Source: Gammaproteobacteria bacterium
GTDB taxonomy: Bacteria > Pseudomonadota > Gammaproteobacteria > JAADJB01
Reading direction: 5' to 3'
DNA: 64,000 nucleotides
Assembly (NCBI GenBank): GCA_013151035.1
Contig: JAADJB010000045.1
Location: forward strand, 31,248 to 95,247
Shown: positions 51,767 through 60,488 of the stretch, piece after piece
Layout: each line of letters begins with the position of its first letter
Position numbering within the stretch: the stretch's first letter is position 1
Notes under the pieces: model-generated
Told to the model about the DNA's origin: nothing
The model's database searches: none
What the model saw: the letters and a program-made list of their open reading frames with translations, nothing else
Made by a program: the position numbers and the translations under genes

Positions 51767-52069
51767 TTAAGTTCTCCTTAAAAAATAATTTGTTATTGGT
51801 TAGCGTCGCGCTCAATAATTCTGGCTGCAACGGTAATAATTGTGTCGTTTACGGTGCCAGACCTTAAGTCTGTCCTCATTATTAATTGAGGTGAAACGCC
51901 AATTATCGCACTTTTTGTAGAAATGAACCAGATTTATCATGATGGCGTGTGTAATCATAGTATGGTTATCGATTTTTTAGTGGAACTGATTGTAAAATAG
52001 GCGGTTTTTCGCGTTCGTGTTATATTGTCTGCTTGTGTTTGGCTGGGCTTTATTGGGGGGTAATTAACG
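51767..52069. other. Divergent gap between phosphoribulokinase and SulP genes
   Basis: 303 bases without a gene. CCTCA and TGAGG form an inverted repeat at 51874-51891 around TTATTAAT. No clear promoter pair can be picked out by eye. Both flanking genes could be controlled from here, for example by a CbbR-type regulator whose T-n-A dyads fit loosely, but I see no site strong enough to call. Confidence 0.35.
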
Positions 52070-53878
52070 GTGGCAAGTGTTAGGAATGTATTGCTCGAGT
52101 GGCAGAGAATGCTGATGCCTTTTTTTAGCTGGATCGGTGATTTGCGTGATATCAATATAGTCCGTGCCGATATTATGGCGGGCATTACTGTTGCACTGGT
52201 GCTGGTGCCGCAGTCGATGGCCTATGCACAGCTGGCCGGTTTGCCCCCTTATTATGGTTTATACGCCTCTTTTGTACCCCCGATGGTTGCTGCCTTGTTT
52301 GGTTCTTCTCGTCAGTTGGCAACGGGCCCGGTTGCTGTGGTTTCTTTGATGACGGCTGCTGCGTTAGAGCCTTTGGCGAGCAGTAATCCAGAGGGTTATC
52401 TGGCCTATGCGATGTTGCTGGCTATTATGGTGGGTGGTTTTCAGTTTTGCCTGGGCATGTTTAAGCTGGGTATCCTGGTGGATTTTTTGTCACATCCGGT
52501 TGTTATCGGTTTTACCAATGCCAGTGCATTGATTATTGCGACCTCTCAGTTGGGTAAGTTATTTGGTGTAACGGTAGAAAAGGCCGTGCATCATTATGAC
52601 ACGGTGTGGAATACCATCCTGGAGGTCTTGGAGGCATCCCATATGGCGACGGTTAGCATGGCTGTGCTGGCTTTTTCTATTATGATTCTGCTCAAGCGTT
52701 TTGCGCCTAGGGTGCCTGGGGTGTTAACGGCGGTTGTCGTAACCACTGTATTATCATGGTACGTCAATTTTGATGAGCAGGGTGGCCGTGTCGTGGGTAG
52801 TATCCCCGAAGGTCTCCCTGCTTTTGCTATTCCTGCGATTGATCTGACGGCTGTATTGAATTTGATGTCAGTGGCCGTCACGATTGCCTTGATTGGTTTT
52901 ATGGAGGCGATCTCCATTGCCAAGGCGATGGCTGCGCGTACCCGTCAGCGACTGGATGCTAATCAGGAGCTGGTTGGACAAGGTATTAGTAATATCGTAT
53001 CCGGTCTGTTTGGTAGTTATCCTGTCTCTGGTTCCTTTTCTCGTTCAGCGGTGAATATTGATGCGGGTGCCATCACTGGCTTCTCAAGTATTGTCACGGG
53101 TCTGGTCGTTGGTGTGACATTGTTGTGGTTAACGCCTTTGTTATATCACCTGCCACAGGCAACATTAGCAGCCGTGATTATTATGGCGGTTATTAACCTG
53201 ATTAAGATTTCTCCCATTATTCATGCCTGGCATGCAGAACCCCATGATGGTGCCGTTGCTGTTATTACCTTTTTCCTGACCGTATTATGGGCACCCCATC
53301 TGGATCGAGGGATTATTGTCGGTGTGGCTCTGTCTCTGGGTCTGTTTGTTTATCGTACCATGCGTCCAAGGATGGCGGTGTTGTCTCGTTTTCGTGATGG
53401 TACGATGCGTGATATTACAGTGCATAATCTATCGACCTGCGAAAATATTGTCGTTATGCGTTTCGATATGTCACTGTATTTTGCTAATGCCGGTTATTTT
53501 GAGGATCGCGTACTGGAGATAGTGGCAGCAAATCCCGCGCTTAAATTTATCATTATTGATGCCAGTGCGATTAATCAAATGGATGCCACCGGTGAAGAGG
53601 TGCTGCATCATCTGGCGGAACGTCTGAGAGGTGCGGATATTGAGCTGTTGATCGCTCGTATGAAACGTGAGTTTGTACAGACTTTGCAGCGTACCGGTCT
53701 GATTGATTATATGGGTGATAATACCTTATTCCCACGGGTGCAGAATGCTGTGGATTATGCCTGGAGCAAGTTAGGAAAAGGGCATAAGGATAGCTGTCCG
53801 TTGAATACAGTGGTTGCCAGAGAGGCGGGTAAAGCTGTTATCAGTGAGGTAACTAGCAGTGAGGAAGCTAAGGCCTAA
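52070..53878 (+). CDS. SulP-family anion transporter with STAS domain
   Basis: 602 residues from GTG 52070 (GGGGGG about nine bases upstream). The N-terminal half has the SulP transport domain: VALVLVPQSMAYAQLAGLPP at about 40-60, then ATGPVAVVSLM and some 10-12 membrane helices to about residue 430. A STAS domain at about 450-560 includes VVMRFDMSLYFANAGYFEDR and IIDASAINQMDATGEEVLHH. SulP proteins move sulfate, bicarbonate or dicarboxylates. Sulfate is the default guess; bicarbonate uptake would fit the divergent neighbour phosphoribulokinase. Confidence 0.93.
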   Translation: MASVRNVLLEWQRMLMPFFSWIGDLRDINIVRADIMAGITVALVLVPQSMAYAQLAGLPPYYGLYASFVPPMVAALFGSSRQLATGPVAVVSLMTAAALEPLASSNPEGYLAYAMLLAIMVGGFQFCLGMFKLGILVDFLSHPVVIGFTNASALIIATSQLGKLFGVTVEKAVHHYDTVWNTILEVLEASHMATVSMAVLAFSIMILLKRFAPRVPGVLTAVVVTTVLSWYVNFDEQGGRVVGSIPEGLPAFAIPAIDLTAVLNLMSVAVTIALIGFMEAISIAKAMAARTRQRLDANQELVGQGISNIVSGLFGSYPVSGSFSRSAVNIDAGAITGFSSIVTGLVVGVTLLWLTPLLYHLPQATLAAVIIMAVINLIKISPIIHAWHAEPHDGAVAVITFFLTVLWAPHLDRGIIVGVALSLGLFVYRTMRPRMAVLSRFRDGTMRDITVHNLSTCENIVVMRFDMSLYFANAGYFEDRVLEIVAANPALKFIIIDASAINQMDATGEEVLHHLAERLRGADIELLIARMKREFVQTLQRTGLIDYMGDNTLFPRVQNAVDYAWSKLGKGHKDSCPLNTVVAREAGKAVISEVTSSEEAKA

Positions 53879-54557
53879 GCTCAAAGACAAGATCCCAGAC
53901 ACCATGACCTAAACGCTGGCCACGCCGCTCAAATTTGGTGATGGGACGGTAGGCGGGGCGAGGTGAATAGTGGCCTGGTCCGGCCTTGTTTTGGAAGAGA
54001 GCTGATGCCCCCATATTAGCCATCATGCATTCCGCATAATCCTGCCAGTCTGTTGCCATGTGAAAGTAGCCGCCGGGTTGTAGTCGATCGGCCACCTGTT
54101 GGATAAATGACTCCTGCAGGATGCGGCGTTTGTGGTGGCGTTTCTTGTGCCAGGGGTCGGGGAAGAAGAGGTAGACTGCTGCCAGACTATTCGATGGAAT
54201 CATCTGTTGCAGTATCTCTACTGCATCTTCATTCATTACCCGCAGGTTGCTGATTTGGCGCTCACGGATCTGTATCAGGAGATGGCCAACGCCCGGCCGG
54301 TGAACCTCGATACCAATATAATTATTTTCAGGATGATTGGCAGCAATCTCAGCCAGAGATTCACCGTTACCAAAGCCGATCTCGATAATGGTGGGGGCTA
54401 CGCGCCCAAAAACAGCCTCAATATCGAGCTGATCTGTACTCATATCCAGACCAAATTCTGGCCATAAGATCTCTAGCGCGTGGCGTTGTCCAGGGGTAAA
54501 ACGCCCCTCGCGTTTAACGAAGCTGCGGATGGGGCGGTGCTTTTTAAGCGCGTTCAC
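53868..54557 (-). CDS. trmB: TrmB, tRNA (guanine-46-N7)-methyltransferase
   Basis: 229 residues from GTG 54557 (VNALKKHRPIRSFVKREGRF), four bases after the thiG stop; a longer start at 54653 would overlap thiG by about 90 bases and is less likely. SAM-binding IIEIGFGNGESLAEIAANHP (about 70-90) and LFFPDPWHKKRHHKRRILQE are TrmB signatures. It makes m7G46 in tRNA. It probably shares a transcript with thiS-thiG. It converges on the SulP gene with an 11-base overlap. Confidence 0.94.
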   Translation of the reverse strand: MNALKKHRPIRSFVKREGRFTPGQRHALEILWPEFGLDMSTDQLDIEAVFGRVAPTIIEIGFGNGESLAEIAANHPENNYIGIEVHRPGVGHLLIQIRERQISNLRVMNEDAVEILQQMIPSNSLAAVYLFFPDPWHKKRHHKRRILQESFIQQVADRLQPGGYFHMATDWQDYAECMMANMGASALFQNKAGPGHYSPRPAYRPITKFERRGQRLGHGVWDLVFELRP

Positions 54558-54561
54558 AGGT

Positions 54562-55356
54562 CTAGAAAAAGGTGCCGTCCACGGGGGATGAGGCACTGGC
54601 AAAACGCTTGCGTGGGATGCGACCAGCACGATAGGCCTCACGACCTGCCTCAATCGCTTTTTTCATCGCTGAAGCCATCAGTACAGGGTTAGCGGCACCG
54701 GCAATAGCAGTATTCATTAAGACCCCGTCACAACCCAATTCCATAGCAATAGCGGCATCGGAGGCAGTGCCGACACCGGCATCCACAATAATAGGTACAT
54801 TCGCATTCTCAACAATGGTGCGAATATTGTAGGGGTTGCGGATGCCCAAACCGGAGCCAATGGGGGCTGCCAGTGGCATCACGGCGACACAACCCATCTC
54901 TTCAAAGCGTTTGGCGATAATAGGGTCATCATTGGTATAGACCATGATATCGAAGCCATCCTTGATCAGGGTCTCGGCGGCACTCAGAGTGGCGGTAATA
55001 TCGGGAAACAGGGTCTTTTCATCACCCAGCACCTCCAGTTTAACCAGCTTGTGACCATCCAGTAGCTCGCGTGCCAGGCGACAGGTGCGCACGGCATCCT
55101 CTTCGGTATAACAACCGGCTGTATTGGGCAACAGGGTATATTTATCCAACGGGATGACATCCAGTAGATTTGGTTCATCGGCATTCTGTCCGATATTGGT
55201 GCGACGAATGGCAACCGTGATAATCTCGGCACCACTGGCCACGGTCGCCTCCTGGGTTTCATCCAGGTCTTTATATTTGCCAGTACCGACTAATAGTCTT
55301 GACTGGTAACTCTTGCCAGCAATAATGAGGGTGTCATTTTCGTTTGTTGTCGTCAT
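54562..55356 (-). CDS. thiG: ThiG, thiazole synthase
   Basis: 264 residues. The catalytic Lys forming a Schiff base lies in [17 protein letters not shown] (about residue 110). [20 protein letters not shown] and [20 protein letters not shown] (phosphate-binding) follow. It builds the thiazole phosphate of thiamine using the ThiS thiocarboxylate. The 42-base gap to thiS shows one operon, thiS-thiG-trmB. Confidence 0.97.
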   Translation of the reverse strand: MTTTNENDTLIIAGKSYQSRLLVGTGKYKDLDETQEATVASGAEIITVAIRRTNIGQNADEPNLLDVIPLDKYTLLPNTAGCYTEEDAVRTCRLARELLDGHKLVKLEVLGDEKTLFPDITATLSAAETLIKDGFDIMVYTNDDPIIAKRFEEMGCVAVMPLAAPIGSGLGIRNPYNIRTIVENANVPIIVDAGVGTASDAAIAMELGCDGVLMNTAIAGAANPVLMASAMKKAIEAGREAYRAGRIPRKRFASASSPVDGTFF

Positions 55357-55397
55357 AATAAATCGCAGTATTTTAATGTGTTACAAGGGGTTAGTGT

Positions 55398-55598
55398 TTA
55401 TCCGCCGCCGATAGCATGGACAATCTCAACCTGATCATCGGTCTGCAGGATGTATGCCGCATATTCACCACGCAAAACAATCTCTTTATTGATTTCCAAC
55501 GCCAGCCGACGATCGACAAGATCGAGCTGTTCGATGAGTGCCTGTGCAGTCATGTTGTCAGCAACTTCGGTGCGTTCGCCATTAAGAATGATATGCAT
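55398..55598 (-). CDS. thiS: ThiS, sulfur carrier protein
   Basis: 66 residues with the beta-grasp fold and C-terminal VHAIGGG, the Gly-Gly that is thiocarboxylated (one extra Gly ends the protein, as in many members). It opens MHIILNGERTEVADNMTAQA. It delivers sulfur to ThiG for thiazole synthesis. It lies first in thiS-thiG-trmB. No TPP riboswitch is visible upstream; a 30-bp palindrome lies 63 bases upstream. Confidence 0.95.
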   Translation of the reverse strand: MHIILNGERTEVADNMTAQALIEQLDLVDRRLALEINKEIVLRGEYAAYILQTDDQVEIVHAIGGG

Positions 55599-55660
55599 GA
55601 TATATAGTTGATCAGGGGGTTTCTTTAATAGGGTTTGTCGAAACGTCTATTTTAGGCAAC

Positions 55661-55690
55661 CTCTGATCAATTGTATACAATTGATCAGAG
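55661..55690. promoter_or_regulatory. Perfect 30-bp palindrome between thiS and HD-GYP genes
   Basis: A fully symmetric sequence: CTC-TGATCA-ATTGTATACAAT-TGATCA-GAG with no mismatch. It lies 63 bases upstream of thiS and 80 upstream of the HD-GYP gene. The centre ATTGTATACAAT resembles operators of GntR/FCD regulators. A further TGATCA lies near 55610. It probably binds a dimeric regulator that serves one or both genes; the protein is unknown. Confidence 0.7.
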
Positions 55691-55769
55691 CTTATCCTTA
55701 CTATTGAATCCTGTTTGGATCTATGTAACTGTAGTTTGTATATAATTATTAAAATAGGGCTGCATTAAT

Positions 55770-56882
55770 ATGAGCGAACATCATGATGTTCTGGAGTTTT
55801 TGAACGAGCATCTACCAATCCATGATAAGTTGGTGGCTATGCATCGCTCTGTGCAGGGTTCTTTTCCGTTTATTGCGCGTATTGCCGTGGCGCTCTATGA
55901 CCCCAAAACTAACATTTTAAAGACCTTTTTGCATAGTAGTGGTGAAGATAATCCACTGGATCATTATCAGGCCTCGCTGGATGATGCACCTTCACTAAAG
56001 ACTATTCTGGACGAGGGTCTGCCCCGGGTGGTCAATAATCAGCTAACCGTTGAGTCGGGGGACAGCCATCATACCAAACGCATGGGTCGTCAGGGTTATG
56101 AGGCTAGTTATACCTTACCCATGTTTGATGGCGGCATCTTTGTGGGCTTTATGTTTTTTAATTCCTATGAGGCTGATGTGTTCTCAGAGGCCGTCTTGTG
56201 CCAGATGGATGTGTATGCACACATGATTTCGCTCATAGTCATCCATGAAATCAGCGCGGTTAAGACCCTGGCTGCAGCAGTCAGGAGTGCTGAACGTATT
56301 ACTCATGTAAGAGACCCTGAGACAGGTCGGCATCTGGATCGTATGTCACATTATAGTCGACTCATTGCACGTTCATTGGCCGATCAATATGGCTTGGATG
56401 ATCATTATATTGAACATATTTTTATGTTTTCTCCACTGCATGATATTGGCAAGATCGGTATTCCTGATCGCATTCTGTTGAAAGCCGGTAAGCTGGATGA
56501 AGAAGAGCGCAGGATTATGCGTACGCATGTGCGTAAGGGTCGTGAGATTATTGACGGCTTCCTGGCGGATTTCCATCTACAAGATGTGGAACATATTGAT
56601 ATGTTGCGGAATATTGCTGAGAGGCATCATGAGGCGGTTGATGGTAGTGGTTATCCGGATGGTGAGCGTGGTGATGGCATCCCTTTGGAGGCGCGTATTG
56701 TGGCGGTTGCCGATGTGTTTGATGCCTTGACCAGCGAACGTTCCTATAAAAAGATATGGTCAAATGATCAGGCAATAACGATGTTGCACGAGTTAGCTGG
56801 TCAGACCCTGGATAAAGATTGTGTTGATGCTCTGATAAAAGAATTGGGTGAAGTTGAGGTGATTCAGGAGATGTTCAGGTGA
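55770..56882 (+). CDS. HD-GYP domain protein (cyclic di-GMP phosphodiesterase type)
   Basis: 370 residues. An N-terminal GAF-like sensor spans about 15-155 (FPFIARIAVALYDPKTNILK). The HD-GYP domain from about 175 has PLHDIGKIGIPDRILLKAGK (HD) and HHEAVDGSGYPDGERGDGIP (GYP), the full catalytic set. It should hydrolyse cyclic di-GMP. The stop overlaps the next gene start (GTGA, four bases), so it is translationally coupled to the lipid-transport operon. A possible -10 TATAAT lies at 55741. Confidence 0.93.
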   Translation: MSEHHDVLEFLNEHLPIHDKLVAMHRSVQGSFPFIARIAVALYDPKTNILKTFLHSSGEDNPLDHYQASLDDAPSLKTILDEGLPRVVNNQLTVESGDSHHTKRMGRQGYEASYTLPMFDGGIFVGFMFFNSYEADVFSEAVLCQMDVYAHMISLIVIHEISAVKTLAAAVRSAERITHVRDPETGRHLDRMSHYSRLIARSLADQYGLDDHYIEHIFMFSPLHDIGKIGIPDRILLKAGKLDEEERRIMRTHVRKGREIIDGFLADFHLQDVEHIDMLRNIAERHHEAVDGSGYPDGERGDGIPLEARIVAVADVFDALTSERSYKKIWSNDQAITMLHELAGQTLDKDCVDALIKELGEVEVIQEMFR

Positions 56883-57685
56883 GCTCGTCAGGGACGATCA
56901 TTACCCGGCTTGAATTATTAGGTCGCGCTAGCGTTGAATTTGTTTCGACGCTGGGCTACGCGGTCTCTTTGTTATTCGAGTGTGTTTATTGGTTGGCGTG
57001 GGGCTGGAAACGGGGGCAGCGGGTGCGTTTGTCTGCTGTTGTGATGCAGATGATGGAGATTGGTGTACATGCCATCCCAATTGTTGCCGTCTTGTCTGCA
57101 ACCATCGGGATCATGTTGGCGATTCAGGGGATTTATACACTTAAGGCCTTTGGGGCAGAATCCAGAGTGGTTATTGGAGTTGCCTTTTCGGTGGTACGAG
57201 AGTTTTCTCCCCTGATAACGGCAATCCTGGTGGCTGGACGTTCGGGGTCTGCATTGGCGGCGCGACTGGCGACAATGAAGATTAATCAGGAGATTGATGC
57301 GCAGATTGCGATGGCGATTAATCCGGTACGGTTTATTGTCGTTCCCGCCTTGGTTGCTATGTTGATTATGCTACCTGCCTTAACTTTTTTTGCTGATCTG
57401 GTGAGTTTGTATATGGCAGGTCTCTATGTGCAATTTGAATTGGGTCTGAGTCTGGCTGCGTATGCGCAACAAACCATTGAGATCCTCTCTCTGGATGATT
57501 TAATGCATGGTCTGGGCAAGAGTATTTTGTTTTCTATTTTGATTACCTTGATTGCCGTAGTGAATGGTGCCTCCGTGGTCGGTGGCGCAGAAGGTGTTGG
57601 TCGCGCAACGACGCGCTCGGTTGTGCATGCTATTACCGCCATTGTTATTACAGATATGTTATTTGCCTTATTGGTGACACGTTAA
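56879..57685 (+). CDS. mlaE: MlaE-type ABC transporter permease (MCE system)
   Basis: 268 residues from GTG 56879. Five to six membrane segments with MlaE blocks: AIPIVAVLSATIGIMLAIQG (about 60-80), VVREFSPLITAILVAGRSGS (about 105-125, permease core) and GAEGVGRATTRSVVHAI (C-terminal). It moves lipids between membranes with MlaF and the MCE protein. Its end abuts mlaF, sharing one base. The order (permease, ATPase, MCE, lipoprotein) without MlaB or MlaC is the alternative MCE operon type. Confidence 0.93.
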   Translation: MSSSGTIITRLELLGRASVEFVSTLGYAVSLLFECVYWLAWGWKRGQRVRLSAVVMQMMEIGVHAIPIVAVLSATIGIMLAIQGIYTLKAFGAESRVVIGVAFSVVREFSPLITAILVAGRSGSALAARLATMKINQEIDAQIAMAINPVRFIVVPALVAMLIMLPALTFFADLVSLYMAGLYVQFELGLSLAAYAQQTIEILSLDDLMHGLGKSILFSILITLIAVVNGASVVGGAEGVGRATTRSVVHAITAIVITDMLFALLVTR

Positions 57686-58509
57686 TGAGTAATCAGGCAA
57701 AAATTATTGAGGTTCATGATCTAGTGACTCACTATGGTGAGCGCAATATTCTGAAGGGCGTCGATATGATGGTTGAAGCCGGTGAGATCAGGGTCATTAT
57801 GGGCGGGAGTGGTTCTGGGAAAAGCACTTTATTGCGTCATGTTATGGGTTTGGAACAAGCAACATCCGGTTCTATTAAGATATTAGGTGAAGAGTTGGAG
57901 TCACTGGATTCCTGTGCTATGGATCAGTTGCGTAAAAAGACCGGCGCGGCTTTTCAGGGCGGGGCGTTGTTTAGTTCGATGAGTGTGGGTGAGAATATTA
58001 TGCTGCCCCTGCTTGAGCATACTCAGCTGGATCGTAGCACTATGGAAATCATGGTGCGCATGAAGCTGGAGATTGTTAATCTCTCAGGTTTTGAGGATCT
58101 GATGCCTTCAGAATTATCCGGTGGCATGATTAAACGTGCCGCCCTGGCGCGAGCTATTATCATGGATCCTAGATTACTTTTTTGTGATGAGCCTTCAGCC
58201 GGTCTTGATCCGGTATCGGCATCGGCACTGGATGATCTTTTGTTAAAGATGCGTGATAGTTTTGGTATGACCATTGTTGTTGTTACACATGAACTGGAAA
58301 GTATCTTCAAAATTGCAGATTGTGTAACCGTATTGGATAAGGGGATGATCCTTTTTTCCGGCACAGTGGACGATTTACGCAATAGCGATAATCAACGCAT
58401 TCAGAATTTATTAAATCGACAATCAGAAGAGGACATGATGACACCGGAAGAATATTTACAACGCTTGACGGGCGAGCGCTTATCTGAGGATGGAGTGGTT
58501 CTGTTATGA
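57685..58509 (+). CDS. mlaF: MlaF-type ABC ATPase (MCE system)
   Basis: 274 residues. Walker A is MGGSGSGKSTLLRHVMGL (about 36-53), signature MPSELSGGMIKRAALARAII, Walker B LLFCDEPSAGLDP and His-loop VVVTHELESI. A roughly 30-residue C-terminal tail (TPEEYLQRLTGERLSEDGVV) goes beyond the ABC core. It powers lipid transport by the adjacent MlaE-type permease. Its last codons overlap the MCE gene by four bases. Confidence 0.95.
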   Translation: MSNQAKIIEVHDLVTHYGERNILKGVDMMVEAGEIRVIMGGSGSGKSTLLRHVMGLEQATSGSIKILGEELESLDSCAMDQLRKKTGAAFQGGALFSSMSVGENIMLPLLEHTQLDRSTMEIMVRMKLEIVNLSGFEDLMPSELSGGMIKRAALARAIIMDPRLLFCDEPSAGLDPVSASALDDLLLKMRDSFGMTIVVVTHELESIFKIADCVTVLDKGMILFSGTVDDLRNSDNQRIQNLLNRQSEEDMMTPEEYLQRLTGERLSEDGVVLL

Positions 58510-59501
58510 GAAACCCAAAGGTTAATTATTTCGCTGTAGGCTCCTTTGTGTTGCTCATGCTAGTGGGATTGATTTTTTCCATGGCACTATTGACCGGGCG
58601 TACCAGTGACACCACGACCTATTATGCCGTTTATGACAATGTGGCTGATGTGAAATTTGGCACGCAGGTGTTATATGAAGGTTATCCGATTGGCCAGGTT
58701 GAGCAAGTGACACCTTTTAGCGAAGGGGCAAGGGTGCGTTTTAAAACAGAGCTTAGTGTGTTGGAGGATTGGCATATCCCGGATGATAGTAGCGCACAGA
58801 TTGTATCCAGCGGTTTACTGGCGCCGGTTACGATTAATATACAGGCCGGTAAAAGCACAGAGTTCTATCAATCAGGGGGTACATTGATTAGCCGCAATGC
58901 TACGGATATGTTTGCTGTGATGTCTTCGGTTGCCAGTCGGGTTATGGATCTTTCTGAAGAAGGGATCAAACCCTTACTGGAAAATATGAATAATACAGTG
59001 ACAGGTTTTAGTGGTCTGCTTGAAAAAGATGTGAGTGGCTTGATGAAAGAGCTTACTGCCCTGGTACAGGGGTTGAACCGTGATGCACCTGCGATTACTC
59101 GTAACCTGGATGGCTTTGCAGAAAACATGAATGCCGGGAGCCAACAGCTTCGACAGATGATCGATGCGGCAGATCCTGAGCAGGTTAGGGTTACTATGAA
59201 TAATATTGTCGCTACGGCAGAAAACTTTGCCAGTTTATCCGGTGATCTGAAGGCCAGCCGTGAACAGTTGGATCTTGTCTTGAGTAATAGTAATCAGTTG
59301 ATCGATGATAATAAATCGAATGTAAAGGGTTCGTTAGAGCGCCTGTATCATGTGCTGGATTCACTAGCCAGCCATATTGACAGTATGAATTACAATCTTG
59401 ATCGTACAGCACGCAATATGAAGGAGTTTAGTGCGCGTATCAGACAAAACCCCAGTCTTTTAATTAGCGCAGATTCGCCGAAAGATGAGGCATCACAATG
59501 A
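58506..59501 (+). CDS. mlaD: MlaD-type MCE-domain protein
   Basis: 331 residues. One N-terminal transmembrane helix (VGSFVLLMLVGLIFSMALLT, about 10-30) is followed by a single MCE domain at about 40-120 (YYAVYDNVADVKFGTQVLYE and GYPIGQVEQV). A long helical region with coiled-coil character spans about 125-310. The domain forms hexameric rings in the periplasm that pass lipids. It overlaps both neighbours by four bases. Larger than E. coli MlaD (about 180), closer to MCE proteins of alternative operons. Confidence 0.93.
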   Translation: MRNPKVNYFAVGSFVLLMLVGLIFSMALLTGRTSDTTTYYAVYDNVADVKFGTQVLYEGYPIGQVEQVTPFSEGARVRFKTELSVLEDWHIPDDSSAQIVSSGLLAPVTINIQAGKSTEFYQSGGTLISRNATDMFAVMSSVASRVMDLSEEGIKPLLENMNNTVTGFSGLLEKDVSGLMKELTALVQGLNRDAPAITRNLDGFAENMNAGSQQLRQMIDAADPEQVRVTMNNIVATAENFASLSGDLKASREQLDLVLSNSNQLIDDNKSNVKGSLERLYHVLDSLASHIDSMNYNLDRTARNMKEFSARIRQNPSLLISADSPKDEASQ

Positions 59502-60112
59502 GTGTGTTCATGAAAGTTGGTCAATCGCTGGTGTTGTTGGGTGGCCTGTTATTATTGATGAGTTGTAGTCGAGTGCTACCTAAGGACTACTATTATCGTG
59601 TACAACTGGATAATACCGCTATTGTTAAAGAGCAGACACCTTTAATAAAAAGTGTTGTCGTGCAGAATTTTCAGGCGCTAGGATTATTGCGTGAACGTAA
59701 TATAGTTTATGTGCCTGACAGCAGCCCCAATGAAGTGCGTCAATATAACTATCATTCCTGGATTGAGGTACCGGCGATACTGTTCCAGCAATTAATGGTA
59801 GATTTCCTGCAGCAATCAAACCTCTCAGAACTGGTGGTCACGCCACGTATGCATGTTGATGCAGAATATGAGATCAGGGGGCGTGTCGATCGTTTTGAGC
59901 TGGTACAGACTGATAGTCCACGAGTAGTGCTTAAGATGGAGATTGTTCTTCGGTCAGTCAAGCAGAATCGGATGATCTATCTGGGGCGTTATCAGCAAGA
60001 GATTCCATTGTTGAAGACAGGGGTTAATGCATCGGTGAGTGCGTTAAGTGATGCGGTCAATCAGGTCTACCAGCAGTTTTTCGCTGAATTAAGAGATTAT
60101 TTACTGGGTTGA
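59498..60112 (+). CDS. ABC-type transport auxiliary lipoprotein (PqiC-like)
   Basis: 204 residues. A lipoprotein signal with lipobox LLMSC (about residue 24) is followed by a beta-rich domain including VVQNFQALGLLRERNIVYVP and WIEVPAILFQQLMVDFLQQS, typical of the ABC-type transport auxiliary lipoprotein family that caps MCE assemblies at the outer membrane. It is the last gene of the four-gene MCE set and overlaps the MCE gene by four bases. Its end overlaps the convergent zinc-ribbon gene by 16 bases. Confidence 0.88.
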   Translation: MSVFMKVGQSLVLLGGLLLLMSCSRVLPKDYYYRVQLDNTAIVKEQTPLIKSVVVQNFQALGLLRERNIVYVPDSSPNEVRQYNYHSWIEVPAILFQQLMVDFLQQSNLSELVVTPRMHVDAEYEIRGRVDRFELVQTDSPRVVLKMEIVLRSVKQNRMIYLGRYQQEIPLLKTGVNASVSALSDAVNQVYQQFFAELRDYLLG

Positions 60113-60405
60113 TCCTCGGGCTCTGAGGTACTGGGTTTTTCTTTTTCAAGTGGGACATAGAAGTAGGGGATAACGATGATCAGGATGAAACCAACAATAT
60201 TCAGTGCCCATTCCACCCACTCAGTATCGACGAAGAGTGCAATGAGCATCAGGATAGAACCGGGGATCATGGCAATCAACCAGGGGGTGTAGGTGATATC
60301 AGAGATCTCGCCGCACTGCGCGCAGTCGGCGGTAAGGCCGGGGCTTAGAATGGCTTTGCGAAATTTGGATATACCGGGTTTATTGCAATGTGGGCAGGTA
60401 ACCAT
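60097..60405 (-). CDS. Zinc-ribbon, two-helix membrane protein
   Basis: 102 residues. CPHCNKPG (about 4-11) and CAQCG (about 29-33) give a four-cysteine zinc ribbon. Two transmembrane helices follow (TPWLIAMIPGSILMLIALFV and ALNIVGFILIIVIPYFYV) and a charged tail (EKEKPSTSEPEDQPSK). I do not recognise a named family. It sits convergent to the MCE operon and divergent to AsmA. Confidence 0.7.
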   Translation of the reverse strand: MVTCPHCNKPGISKFRKAILSPGLTADCAQCGEISDITYTPWLIAMIPGSILMLIALFVDTEWVEWALNIVGFILIIVIPYFYVPLEKEKPSTSEPEDQPSK

Positions 60406-60488
60406 TGTTCTTCTCTGTTGCAGGGTTGTTTGATTCAGTTATGAGTATACAATAAGTTGAATAGGAATGTCTGCAAAGGAGATTTTAG

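Noticed and set aside
55599..55769. TPP riboswitch before thiS
   Set aside because: No CTGAGA or related TPP core motif is seen; only the palindrome is clear.
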